From: Scilla litardierei
Taxonomy: Eukaryota > Streptophyta > Magnoliopsida > Asparagales > Asparagaceae
Length of the DNA: 64,000 bases
Reading direction: 5' to 3'
Assembly (NCBI GenBank): GCA_030789695.1
Contig: CM061132.1
Location: 155,292,817-155,356,816 of the forward strand
Below are positions 32,268 to 43,827 of this stretch, piece by piece. The translations under genes and the position numbers were made by a program. Numbering within the stretch: the stretch's first letter is position 1; the number at the start of each line of letters is the position of its first letter. The notes beneath the pieces were generated by a model. That model did no database searches. It was not told where the DNA came from and worked only from the letters and a program-made list of their open reading frames with translations.

Positions 32268-33165
32268 TGAAATTCAGTATGAAGTAATAAAACACAAATC
32301 CAAGGAAGGAACACAATCTAATCGGAGACACACAAGACTTGGTAATGCAGTTCGGTGCGCACATCTACATATGCGGGGCCATGCCCAGAAAATCAGAATA
32401 CTCCACTAAAATATTCAAAGAGTACGAACTCAAAAGAAACCATGTTTCTACTAGGAGGAACACGCTCCCCCTTAATACAAACCGTGAAGGACGATAACTA
32501 TCAACCCCGTGGAGTATTCTCGGCAAGCTCCCCTTGCCTGCAAGCTCCCCTTGCCTGCAAGCTCCCCTTGCACCACCAACTAGATCAACTCCCGTGATCC
32601 TACGTGCGTAGCCGTCGGCCTCCCTCCCGGAGTATATCGAAAAGTTTTCGCCAAAAGTCGTACCCTAGCCCTCGCCGCTCCAAACCCTCATAAACCTCGC
32701 TCCCCCTCAATCCGTGGGTCCAACTGGAAAATCTCCAATCATTGCAGCTCCAGCTAGGCAGCCCATAAAATTCGCAACCCTCAACAGCATGAGATCCCGC
32801 AAATCTTCAAGAGTCCATTGCGGAAGATATTGTGAGCAAAAATCTCTCCAACCGTCTTCAACAAAATAACCGAGAGATATTGACTTCCAAATAAATCTTT
32901 AACAGTATTCAATCATCATAAATACCAGATAACGTTAAAGATAGAAAGCTGGGATCACAAGTTCTCAGCAACAAGATCCTGTATAGCGCATACCACATTG
33001 CCGCAAACAGACACAGCGTGTTGAACATTATGATACAACATAATGTTCAACATTTCTTCCAACATGACCAAGATAAGCCGTCTATCTTCTTCAAGATAAT
33101 TAAGCACCGATAGCAAAATATCATGGTGCCACTATTGATAACATAGACATGAACGGAACCTAACA
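32268..33165 (-). repeat. 5' LTR of the copia element
   Basis: It is colinear with 23486-24348, apart from a triplicated TGCAAGCTCCCCTTGCC stretch (about 32525-32570) that is shorter in the other copy. A strong inverted repeat, TGTTGAACATTATG then ATACAA then CATAATGTTCAACA, lies at about 33019-33052. Confidence 0.88.
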
Positions 33166-34099
33166 CCCACCAATCATCACATCTGTAACTGGTCACATGG
33201 GCCCATTGCACTCCCTCAGTGGAGTTGAGGACTGTCGCCCTACTGTGGCTGATGATCGACATAGAAGCCATTCTAGGCAAAGTCATCATCCTCTTCATAG
33301 GTCTCACACAGGCCTCGAGAGGAATGTAGATGGTCCCCGCCATCCGAGCTCTTCCAACAACTCGGATAAGGAGCAAACCTCCTTGAAGAAGAAAATCACC
33401 TCGGCCACGCTGCTGACCAGATTCAAAATGATCGATCTGGACAAATATTGTAGCTCGGATGACCCGCGTGAACACATCTAGAACTACAAAGGAATGATGG
33501 AGATACATGGGGCCGATGACTCCCTCCTCTATCGAGCTTTCTAAACTACTCGATGGAAGGCCGCAAAGGACTGGTACAATGGACTTCCTAATCGATCTAT
33601 TGGATCGTTTAAATGCTTGGCACGAGCCTTGCGGAGCTTGGACCACCTCTTCAACTTGGTGCAAAAAATATAAGGAGACACAAAGGAGCTTCCGGAAGGG
33701 CTTCAACTTAGAACGGCTAACCGTTGAAACTTGCAACGACGAGATGACCATCACTGCTCTTGAGAAGGGAGTTCAGTGTGAAGACCTGACGAAACCTCTT
33801 CACCATAGATCGCCCCGCAGCTTGAATTAGCTACTTGTCATAGCAGAGTGGTACATGATGGTATAGGAGGCGCTGACCAGAAGACTCCCAAGGACCTTTT
33901 GATCGCACAGGACAACCTCTAATAGTTATTAGGGTTACTCTAGCCCGAAGAACTCCCAGGGATACTCTCATCTATCCTTGTAATATAGAGCATCGATGAA
34001 GGTATTATCGATAAAAAATAAATAAATCGAGCAAACACTTATGCTGTTTTTAATTTTGATTTCTCTGTTTTTTTCATTTCAAATAAATCTATACCCTGA

Positions 34100-34826
34100 T
34101 GTTGCATCATTGGGCCGGTTCTCGAGGGATTCGTTCGATGAGAGATAAAAGCCCACAAAGCCTATGAAAGAAGCACGAAGCTGACTCAGTCAAAGCCCAC
34201 GTGCCATTCGCCCATTGCACTTCCACCCATCAAACATGGGACTGAAGGAAGCTTATAAATAGCAGGGACGTGAGCGATGGTTACCCCTATTAAGGGGAAA
34301 GGATCGTGGCGCCATAATTGGTGACCGTTATCCTCCCAACATCACTGAAGAGACCTCGGAGGTCTATAAATACACTGGAGATTAACATAACAGAGGGGGT
34401 ACGAAACTTAGCACTCTGACATTCTATACTCCACTTAATATTTCTTTCTCCAAATAGCTTGCGATGTCTGACTCGGGACGAGCCTCCGTGGGTCGATCTC
34501 AACAGCTCCAAGCTCGCTCTTAAGTTCACATTCTAACTTAAGCATCGGATGGGATTTGGGTCGAAACCCAGATCCGACCCCCATAGACGTTCCTTTATGA
34601 TACAGGAAGCTAGTGGAGTGACTTAACAGGAGGGTCATATCTGTATCAATGGTCGTTTAAGACCCGATCTGCTCAGAGGGTCGAACGATCATCGCATTCT
34701 AATTCCTGATACCAACGACCCTGGTTCTACTAACCAGGGTCCAACACAACCTGCTGACGAAGCTTCACCTCGACAAAAGAGTCCACGTTAGACTCGATAT
34801 AGTTGACGTCATTTTTGGCCTTAACA
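34100..34826 (+). repeat. 5' LTR of the pol-less Tat element
   Basis: It starts TGTTGCATCATTGGGCC and ends TTTGGCCTTAACA, followed by GTTGGTGCCGTCTGTGG as primer-binding site. The promoter region has GGTCTATAAATACACTGG at about 34369. Confidence 0.85.
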
Positions 34827-34880
34827 GTTGGTGCCGTCTGTGGAAAAAATCAGTTGACATCCCAAAGTATCACACCAGCA

Positions 34881-36084
34881 ATGTCGGCTGGACCCAGCAA
34901 CCCTAGACCAAACCTTGGTCCAACTAAGAACCAGAACGCAAACAACATTCAAGTTGAAGATGTTACAGAGTCCGCGTTTTCATCAAAGGGGGCCAGAGTA
35001 CCTAAAGTTTCTCAGGAAAAATTTGACCGATTTGCTGAGATGGTCAAAAAGAGCATCAGTGTATTGGCCATCACGGTGCAGCAAAGCATTTGGCACCCGC
35101 CACCAGCAAATGAGCAGCTACCGCCTCCAAATCCAACACCTACGAGGGAAGATGCCACTTCTAGGGATCCTAGAGATCCAAGGGCAGATCGACAGGAGAA
35201 TGCACCACTCTTATATCTCACCGAAATGGAGAGATGGTGAACAACAACCGTGCATTTGGACAACAGGGAGGTCCTAGCCATCCAACACCACACTTATCAA
35301 AGCGACAGGCGGATGGTACAACGGGCTACCCGATGACTGCGTCGGGTCTTTTGACGAGTTGTATGACCTGTTTTGCTGGCAATTAGTTACAGGGCGACGC
35401 CCAAAAAGAAAATCTTCACATCTCTTCTCTTTGAAGCAGAAAGAGAAGGAGTCGATCTGATCCCTCGCCAGGCGATTCAATGACGAAAGGCTAAAGGTGG
35501 AAGATACCCCAGACGTGACTGTCATTACAGCTTTTATCCAAGCAGTCCGAAACAAACACCTTTTTAGAGCCCTCCATAAATTTCCACCAAATAATCTGGT
35601 GGAGCTGTTCAACATAACCGATCAGTTCATAGTCTCGGAAGAGGCAATTGAATCTGTGGAGAACGACACTCCTACTCGTCGAGGAGAATCAAAACGAGAA
35701 AAGCGACCCCAAGGAACCCCTCGCCAAAAGCCTCGGGATAAGTGACGGAGGGAAAGAAGCTCTCGGAGCAAGGAACGCCCTGCTTATGTAAGAGCAAATG
35801 CCCCCAAGGCAGAAGTCCTACCGTACGCTCCACAAGAAGAGCTCGCCAATGAACCTGTTGAAAAATAGGTACGAGAAAAAGGATGACCTCAAATTCTGTA
35901 AGTACCACAACGACTACGGACACGACACCGATGATTGCTGGACACTGAAGAAGGAAATCGACGCACTAGTCAAGTGTGGTCATCCCAAGAAGCCCGGTGA
36001 TGACCAGCCAGGCAAAGAAGGGACCTCGAAGCAGAAAGACAAAGGGCCAATGACCGGGTCACCTGTCACCAAAGTGGTCGATTA
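34881..36084 (+). pseudogene. Tat gag with CHHC-type zinc motif
   Basis: The ATG at 34881 opens M-S-A-G-P-S-N-P-R. The N-terminal part runs to a stop near 35240. The gag core G-G-W-Y-N-G-L-P-D-D-C-V-G-S-F-D-E-L (about 35300) and R-R-F-N-D-E-R-L-K-V follow in other frames. The C-terminal part has C-K-Y-H-N-D-Y-G-H-D-T-D-D-C, the zinc-binding motif usual in Tat gag (about 35896-35940), and ends at the TAA at 36084. A segment of the core is missing near 35240-35300 and TGA codons lie near 35458 and 35744. Confidence 0.75.
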
Positions 36085-36369
36085 ACAAGCTTATGCACCA
36101 GAATCAAATAAGAGCCAGGCGAAACGGTCCCGTGCAAAGATCAAAATGCATGTACACTTTTTTCTTCTTTGTCAAAGCATTTATCACGCATAAATAAACT
36201 CTGTTCTTCGAAAATGTCACTCTTAACCATGGCACTCACGAATAATATGGGAATTACTCTGTCTAAATGCCAGTTAAACTCGAGGAACGTACTACTTATA
36301 AGGACACACTCCTTAGTACAAATAGATCATGCTCATTTCAATTCATATTGTCTCAATGAAAAAAGACTT
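36085..36369 (+). other. Non-coding spacer after gag
   Basis: No domain is recognised. In an autonomous Tat element pol would follow here; instead the sequence passes straight into the tandem array, so pol was lost at or near this point. Confidence 0.5.
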
Positions 36370-38790
36370 AGACCCTACCGTGTCCTCAGCCATGAGACAA
36401 AGGAGCCACCCCCTCGCAACTGAACGGCCCTCCCGTATCGTCAGCCATACTACAAAGGGGCCATCCCCTCGCAACTAAACAACCCTCCTGTGTCGTCATC
36501 CCTAATACAAAGGGGCCACCCCCTCGCAACTGAATGACCATACCGTGTCGTCAGCCATAAGACGAAGGGGCCACCCCCTCGCAACTGAACGACGCTACCT
36601 GTCGTCAGCCGTAAGACGAAGGGGCCACCCCCTCACAACTGAACGACCCTACCGTGTCATTAGCAGTAAGATGAAGGGGCCACCCCTTGCAACTGAACAA
36701 CCCTACCACGTTGTCAACCGTAAGACGAAAGGGGCCACCCCCTTTACAGATGAAAGACTCTACCGTGTCATTAGCCGTACGACGAATGGGTCACTCCTTT
36801 GCAGCTGAACGACCCCAAAGTGTCGTCAGTAGTAAGATGAAGGGGCCACCCCCTCGCAACTGAACGACCATACCATGTCGTCAACCGTAAGACGAAGGGA
36901 TTACCCACTTCGCAACTGAACGACCCTCCTATGTCGTCAGCCATAAGACGAAGGGGCCACCCCCTCATAGCTGAACGGTCCTACGATGTCGTCAACCGTA
37001 AGACGAAGTGACCACCCCCTTTAAAACTGAACGACCCTACTGTGTCGTCAGTAGTAAGACGAAGGAGCCACCCTCTCACAATCGAATGACCCTACCGTGT
37101 TGTCAGCCGTAAGAGGAAGGGACACCCTCTTCGCAACTGAAAGACTCTATCGTGTCGTTAGCAGTAAGACGAAAGGGGCAAACCCCTTCGCAACTAAATG
37201 ACTCTATCGTGTCGTCAGCCGTAAGATGAAGGGGCCACCCCTTCGCAGCTGAACGACCCCACTGCATCATCAGCAGTAAGATGAAGGGACCACCCCCTCG
37301 CAACTGAACCACCCTACCTTGTCGTCAGTCGTAAGACAAAGGGGCCACCCCCTTCGCAATTGAACGACCCTCCCATGTTATCAATCGTAGGACAAAGGGG
37401 CCATCCCCTCGCAACTGAACGACCTACCGTGTCGTCAGTCGTAAGACGAAGGAACCACCCTCTCGCAACTGAATGACCCTACCGTGTCGTCGACAGTAAG
37501 ACGAAGGGGCCACCCCATCACAAATGAACGACCCCACCATGTCTTTAGCTACAAGACAAAGGGGCCACCCCCTTCGTAACTGAATGACTCTATTGTGTCG
37601 TCAGCCGTAAGACGAAGGGTCGACCCCTTCGCAGCTGAACAACCCCACTACATCGTCAGCAGTAAGACGAAGGGGCCACCCCCTCGCAACTGAATGAACC
37701 TACTGTGTCGTCAGCCTTAAGACAAAGGAGCCACCCCCTCGCAACTAAATGACCCTCCCGCATTGTTAATCGTAAGACGAAGGGGCCACCCCCTTTGCAA
37801 TTGAACCACCCTACCATGTCGTCAGCTGCAAGACGAAGGGGCCACCCCTTCACAACTGAACGACCCTACAGCATCAGTCGTAAGATGAAGGGTCCACCCC
37901 CTTCGCAACTGAATGACCCTACTGTGTCGTCAGTTACAAGACGAAGAGTCCACCTCCTTCGCAACTGAATGACCCTCCTATGTCATAAGCCATAAGACGA
38001 AGGGGCGACCCCCTTAGTGACTGAACAACCCTACCATGTCGCCGACCGTAAGATGAAGGGGACACCCCCTTTGCAACTAAACGACCCTCCCGTGTCGTCA
38101 GCCGTAAGACGAAGGGGCCACCCCCTTTGCAACTGAACGACTTTACCATGTCATCAGCCGTAAGACGAAGGGGCCACCCCCTCGCAACTGAACCACCCTC
38201 CCGAATCATCAGCCGTAAGACAAAGGGGCCACCCCCTTCGCAACCGAACGACCCAAACAGTGTCGTCAGTCGTAAGACGAGGGGGCCACCCCCTCGCAAC
38301 TGAACAACCCTCCCTTTTCGTCAGCCGTAAGACGAAGGGGTCACCCCCTTGCAACTGAATGATCCTATCATATCGTCAGCCGTAAGATGAAGGGACCACC
38401 TCCTCGCAACTGAAAAAATCTACCATGTCGTCAGCCGTAAAGGAAAGGGGCCACTCCTTCGCAACTGAACGATACTCTGGTGTTATCAGCCGTAGGATGA
38501 ATGGGCCACCACCTTTGTAACTGAAAGACCCAAACCATGACGTCAGCCGTAAGACGAAGAATCAACCCCCTCGCAACTGAAGGATCCTCTCGTGTCGTCA
38601 GCCGTAAGATGAAGGAGCCACCCCCTCGCAACTGAATGACCCTACCATGTCGTCAGCCATAAGACAAAGGGGACACCCCCTTATAACTGAACGATGCTAC
38701 GGTGTCGTCAACCGTAATGCGAAGGGGCCATCCCTCGCAACTGAGTGACCCAGCCATGACGTCAACTGTAAGACGAATGGGTCACCCTCC
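36370..38790. repeat. Tandem array, unit about 57 bp, about 42 copies
   Basis: The consensus unit contains GTCGTCAGCCGTAAGACGAA, GGGGCCACCCCCTCGCAACT and GAACGACCCTACCGT. Unit length varies by a few bases and the copies are well diverged from one another. The reverse complement matches the 49-bp unit at 3350-3955. Frames opened by the repeat on the minus strand are not considered genes. Confidence 0.92.
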
Positions 38791-39026
38791 TCGTTATCAA
38801 ACGACACGAATTGATAGTCGATCATAAGTTGAAAAGTCATCCCTCACACAACTTCAAGGATTAGGGCTAATGAGGGTATGATTCAACGATTCAACCCATA
38901 CCGTCTTGACCAAGGGCTTAACCTGTTGAAAGGGGGTCAAAAGGCAATACGGCCACCCATACGAATAATGACAAACAAAGAGGTATATGTCAACTTTTGA
39001 CGATATTATATATTACAAAATTGTCA
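38791..39026. other. Spacer between tandem array and antisense ORF
   Basis: Non-coding and AT-rich near 38990-39050. It probably contains the 3' end of the antisense transcript. No gene is seen. Confidence 0.4.
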
Positions 39027-40805
39027 TTATCCTACGATATATGCCCCTATACATTCAAAAAAATTGGTGGGGGTAAGAAGCTCATTGAGATCCCTCAATG
39101 AATCAATATTTCCTTGGTTGCTTTCGATCGAAGCAACATGCTCTTGATCCCTCAGAACACCAATATCTGCAACTTCACCCGTCATGGCAACAGTTTCATC
39201 AACGGGAACAGCCCCCTCCATGGCTTGACCTTGATCATCGCCGTCAACGATCAGAAAAAATACTGGGATTTGGTCAATCTCAGTGGCAAAATCTGGGAAT
39301 CGATCTTTTACCTCCGATCGACGCTGCTCATACCCATGTGTATACAATTCATCAAAGTCTGGCAATGTGTCCCTATATTCTTGGACTGCCTTCTCTGTGA
39401 TCTCTCCTGTGTCGACTTCCTGAAAGTTGTTAACGAGTCGAGCAAGGAGTTCATTCTCTCTGGCCTCCCACTCTGCCTTTTCCACTAGCAGTGTCTTCTT
39501 CGCTCGCTCCCTCGAGGTAATTTGATTAGCATCCCACTTACGAGACTCACTTAACTCATGTTTGTGTTCGAGCACCTGTGACTGTCTCAATTTATTAAGA
39601 AGCTCCAATCTATCCAGCTTCGATCGAGCCTTCTCAACGGCCATTTTAACCGTCCCCGGTGTGACTACATGATTGACCACCATCGATGTGTATCTGCGCA
39701 ACGCAGCGTTAGCCACAAGAGCCTACGGCGTCATTCGACCCTGACAACTCCGAGTCCCTAAGGCGAAGTTGACGCCTTCTTTTATTTACTCCCTCAACTG
39801 CAACCACCTCAAATTTGGTCGAAAGCTTATTCTTTTTCCTCCGCTGAGGACGAGCTAGTTGAGAAGCCTCATGAACGAAATGGGTAAAGCCTCAAAGGTA
39901 CTTGTCACCCCTTCCTCCAGAAGAGGCATTTGAGGAGATGACATGTTCTCCTCTGCTTCTCTGATGGAAGCATCAACCCCTTCCCTCAACTTGGGGTCCA
40001 CCCAGTATTCTAGGCCAACCATGCCTACAAGGAAAAAGCAAAACTCGATTAGATGAAGATCAAATTGGTGATGGGTGGGGTCGGATCGATCTTTCATCCA
40101 TACTGTGATGTACAGCACCGAGTCACTCCACAACCATTTCGTCTTCCTAGTCTCCTCTGGCAGCTTCAATAATGAATCGGTGATTTTCTTCCCCTCGTCG
40201 GATAAAGGCGTGTCTTCATTCGTGCCCAAATCAGGCATACCCCCATCGAGTGCAGAAACTCGACTCGCCTTGAAATACCACGAATACAAATGCGTCCTTC
40301 CAATTGCGCTTTGAGGTGGGGAGGTCGTCAAATAATTTCCTACCTCGATGAGCGGTTATCATGTACCAACCCGAGGTCTTGGGGGGAGAAATCATGAAAA
40401 AGTAATTGAACAACTGCATCGTCAATTCAACCCCCTTCACCACGCACAATGTTATGAAGCCAACCAGTACCATTATGACATTCGACATCAATTGGTAAAG
40501 GAAAAGGTTCAACTACTCAGCAATTAGAGCATAAAGGGATGCATGGAAAATCAAAGTCCTCGATGAAAGGCATTAACATAAACTCCAACCTCTCGATTGC
40601 TAGAGCGATGAACCCTTTCATCCATCTCCAACAATCAGATTTGGTAATCGAGTCGATCATATTTCTCCTGGAACTCAGGAATTTGATTCGTGCCCACTTT
40701 AGAGACTTGGTTGGCGATCAGACTGGGCACGACGATTTCCTCCTTACCTTTCTAAGCAATGGAAGCTGAACCCCTACCAGAGGCATGACCAGAAGAAGAA
40801 GACAT
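39027..40805 (-). pseudogene. Tat antisense ORF, gypsy-type-transposon family (PF04195-like)
   Basis: On the minus strand an ATG at 40805 starts M-S-S-S-S-G-H-A-S. After several stops comes the family core with L-M-S-N-V-I, G-W-Y-M-I-T-A-H-R-G-R-K-L-F-D-D-L and N-W-K-D-A-F-V-F-V (40231-40512). A middle part has K-W-L-W-S-D-S and G-M-V-G-L-E-Y-W (39855-40331). The C-terminal half (39027-39716) is an uninterrupted 229-codon frame with a coiled coil (E-K-A-R-S-K-L-D-R-L-E-L-L) and L-P-D-F-D-E-L-Y-T-H-G-Y. The intron seen in the other copy has lost its GT donor here, and the 66-bp remnant reads through in phase. The function of this family is unknown; it is not a proven transposase. Confidence 0.7.
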
Positions 40806-41095
40806 CTCCAAAGAAGAAAATCTTGGTCAGGGATGCCAAAGACGATGATTTCTATTTTCCCTCCGGAACCGTCTTATTTAGACGAGACGACCTCATCATG
40901 TTGGGACACGTATTGGTGATTCGGGCATCCTAGTATCTTGGATTTCGAACTGACGCATCGTCCAAATCAGAAAAGCAAGCATTTTGGTGCCTAAAACTCG
41001 AGTACTAGTTCCTTGACTGCCGTACCCCATTAATAAGATGTAAATTCACTTGACCCCAACAGACAAACTGTTTGAGCTCGAGCGACGGGGGCCAT

Positions 41096-41820
41096 TATTG
41101 CATCACTGGGCGGTGTCTCGAGGGATTTGTTTGGTGAGAGATAAAATCCCACAAAGCCCATGAAAGAAGACCGAAGCTAACTCAGTCAAAGCCCATGTGA
41201 CATTCACCTGTTGCACTTCCACCCATCGAACATGGGATTGAAGAAGCTCATAAATAGCGAGAACATGGACGACGGTTACCCCTATTAAGGGGGGAGGATC
41301 GTGGCGCCATAATTGGTGACTGTTATCCTTTCAACGTCACTGAAGAGACCTCGGAGGTCTATAAATACACTGGAGATGAACAGAACAGACTAGGTATGAA
41401 ACTTAGCACTCTGAAATTCTATACTCCACTTAATATTTCTTCCTCAAAGAAGCTTGCGACGTTTGACTTGGGACGAGCCTCCATAGGTCGATCTCGACAG
41501 CTCCAAGCTCGCTCTTAAGTTCCTATTCTAACTTAAGCATCGGATGGGATTTGGGTCGAAACCCAGATCCGACCCGCTTGGAATTCCTTTGTAATACTGT
41601 AAGCTCGTGGAGTGACTCAAAAGGAGGGTCGTATCTCTATCAATGGTCATTTAAGACCCGATCTACTCAGAGGGTCTAACGATCATTGCATTCTAATTCC
41701 TGATACCAACGACCCCCGTTCTACTAACCAGGTTCCTACGCAACCGGCTGACGAGGCTCCACCTTGACAGAAGAGTCCATGTCAGCCTCGATACCGTTAA
41801 CGCCATTTTTGGCCTTAACG
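41096..41820 (+). repeat. 3' LTR of the pol-less Tat element
   Basis: It is colinear with 34100-34826. It starts TATTGCATCACTGGGC, so the first TG is mutated, and ends TTTGGCCTTAACG, with the final A mutated. Confidence 0.82.
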
Positions 41821-41929
41821 CCTGTCGAGCTGATAATTCTAAGAGAGCACTAACGAGAAGACCATGAATGGCTTCACCCAATTTCAATTTCTCTAGAATG
41901 TGCAGGATTCATCAGAAGACCTCATAGGC

Positions 41930-42550
41930 CGGTCGGCTATACTATTGGAGGGATGCCCTCACGGGCTGATCTATTTATACGATCGGGAATAACTCTTAAG
42001 ACTTCATGGGCTGGTCAGCAATACAATCGGGGGTCTCTCCCTCACTGGCCAACCTAGCTATACGATCGGGTAATGTCAGAAGACCTCACGGGTTGGCTCG
42101 GCTATACGATCGGGGGCCACTCCCTCGTGGAAGACCAAGATATACGACCAATGAATGTTATTAGACATCACTGATTGGCTCAGCTATACGATCAGGGGAC
42201 GCTCCCTCATAGGCCAACCTGTTATACGATTGGGGATGTCAGAAGACATCTCGGGCTGTTCAGATATATGATCGGGGTCACTCTCTTGCAGGCCTATCTA
42301 GCTATATGGTCGAGGAATGTCAGAAGACTTCGCGGGCTGTCCAGCTATACGATCGGGGGCCAACCCAGTTATACGATCGGAGATGTTAGAAGACCTCATG
42401 GGCTGCTCGATTATTCGATCGAGGACCACTCTCTCGCTGGCCAATCCACCTATACGATCGGGAATTACTCTCAAAGACCTTGCGGGCTGGTTGTATTTAC
42501 GATCGATGATCACTCCCTCGTAGGCCAATCTAGCTATACGACCACAGGTT
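41930..42550. repeat. Tandem array, about 80-bp compound unit, about 8 copies
   Basis: CTATACGATCGGG alternates with two spacers, one of the form TGTCAGAAGACCTCACGGGC and one like GGCCACTCCCTCGTAGGCCA. It lies in the 3' region of the old Tat element, at the position equivalent to the arrays at 3350 and 36370 but with unrelated sequence. Confidence 0.8.
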
Positions 42551-43827
42551 GATCTAGCAAACCCTTGCACTGTTTCTTTTCGGTCTCTTTGTTTTTCAAA
42601 GAAAATTATTACTTGCCAAGCTAATAACTTCAAGAGTAAATTAATGAGAAGACCATAAACGACTTCCCCTCTTTTATTCTCAGTTTAAAGTGCCCAGATT
42701 TATAGTTCTGCATGGATCACTTTTAGAAAACCTCGAGGGCCAATTTGATTAGATCAGGGATCACTCCATCGTGAGTTGATTTAGCTAAACGGTCAGAGAT
42801 TACTCTCTCAGCAAACCTCTCAGGCCGACATAACATGCAACCATGGCTGATTTTTTCTCTATGTCTAACTTGGACAAGAACATGAGGGATGATGTACCAC
42901 ATCACGTCCTCTCTGCCTTTACAGTACGAGAACCCGAGTTGTTGAGGGGGCACAGAGATGGCACCGAGGTCGAGCTCCGTCCCATACGACCTGAGATGAG
43001 CTAACTTCGAGGCTTTCTACCTAAAATATGGCCTAAGACTTAGATTATTCATAGATTATACACTAAAGTTCTGAGGTCATCTACGATGAGCTAAGACTTT
43101 CTTTTTTGATGAAAGAAATATTATTAAAAGGGAACACATCATCTACATACGAACTGGGCATAAACCATACAACAAAAAGTAACAATCACGAGACCAAGGC
43201 ATCAGGAGTTGGAAGACCGTGCTTCGATGGCCACCGATGTTTCGGTTGCAATTTCCTCAGCAACAACAAGGTCACCGTCTTGTGCTGGAGCTCTACCATT
43301 TCGAGATGTTCGAAGATAACTCCAAGTCAGGCAACTTACAATCTCCATCACTATGGTGTTTAACGTTAGCTTATGATGGCAGAAAATCTCTTTACACCAT
43401 TGGGTTCATTCCATCTCAGCCCAAACCCTATCTTCTTTGGAAGAAGAAGACAAAGGGCACATGAACAAAGGTAATGACTGCTTTGTTCCATCGACGGTGA
43501 AGTTAAACGGAGAAGAAGAAGAAGGTAAAGGCGAGAAAAAACTCTTCAGAAAAGTAGAGGAGTTATTCTCTCCAACCCTCATTCTCGCTTTAAACAGAAC
43601 TACACTCCCTCTGAGGCGAGCTCATCCATCTAATCTCGAAAGCTTATCGACATCTCGGGTCAACGACACTCTGAGTTTCGTGCTCTCTTAATGGGAGATT
43701 TCTATGGTGTCGTGCACTCTGACCGCCAGAATTAAACTTGCTGCCTTGAATGTCATGTCCAGTTAATGCATGTCACATCACCCAATCTCAACCTATGCTA
43801 TAATTATGCTCAGGATATGGCAGTCAT
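42551..43827. other. 3' non-coding region of the old Tat element, possible LINE-like remnant inside
   Basis: No clear gene is seen. From about 43087 the sequence TTTTTTGATGAAAGAAAT followed by ATTATTAAAAGG resembles the reverse complement of a plant LINE 3' end (ATTTCTTTCATCAAAAAA). A 5'-truncated LINE on the minus strand could therefore occupy part of 43087-43735. No reverse transcriptase motif supports this. Confidence 0.3.

Larger units (their letters stand above)
23486..33165 (-). mobile_element. Sirevirus-like Ty1/copia retrotransposon with env-position ORF
   Basis: LTRs are at 23486-24348 and 32268-33165. The perfect duplication CCCAC lies at 23481-23485 and 33166-33170. On the minus strand the order is 5' LTR, tRNA-Met primer-binding site (TGGTATCAGAGC), gag, protease, integrase, reverse transcriptase, RNase H, an extra ORF, polypurine tract (AAAATGGGGAGAT) and 3' LTR. 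The domain order is copia-type, and the extra ORF after pol is the hallmark of the SIRE/Maximus lineage. Every ORF is broken, so it is not autonomous now. Confidence 0.9.
23269..33840 (+). pseudogene. Gag of the old Tat element, split by a copia insertion
   Basis: The first piece opens at an ATG near 23269 (M-T-R-P-T-N-K-G-P) and runs with stops to 23485. The second runs from 33166 and carries the gag core: R-F-K-M-I-D-L-D-K-Y, N-Y-K-G-M-M, A-K-D-W-Y-N-G-L-P and S-I-G-S-F, all typical of Tat gag. Stops and frameshifts are frequent (for example TAG near 33480 and TAA near 33541). The break coincides exactly with the CCCAC duplication of the copia element. Confidence 0.7.
34100..41820 (+). mobile_element. 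Non-autonomous Tat element with gag and an antisense ORF, no pol
   Basis: LTRs at 34100-34826 and 41096-41820 enclose a primer-binding site, gag (34881-36084), a tandem array (36370-38790) and an antisense ORF (39027-40805, minus strand). The polypurine tract is CGACGGGGGCCAT before 41096. The target duplication is CCTGA at 34095-34099 and CCTGT at 41821-41825, four of five bases. No protease, reverse transcriptase or integrase is present. It shares LTR, antisense ORF and array family with the left part of the 592-17052 element. Confidence 0.82.

Noticed and set aside
36370..38790. Regular repeats resembling a CRISPR array
   Set aside because: The whole 57-bp unit repeats with drift, so there are no unique spacers. 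The array sits inside a plant LTR retrotransposon.
39098..39488. Plus-strand ORFs of 100-124 codons opposite the Tat antisense ORF
   Set aside because: The minus-strand frame is longer and shows family motifs and a coiled coil. The plus frames show none.
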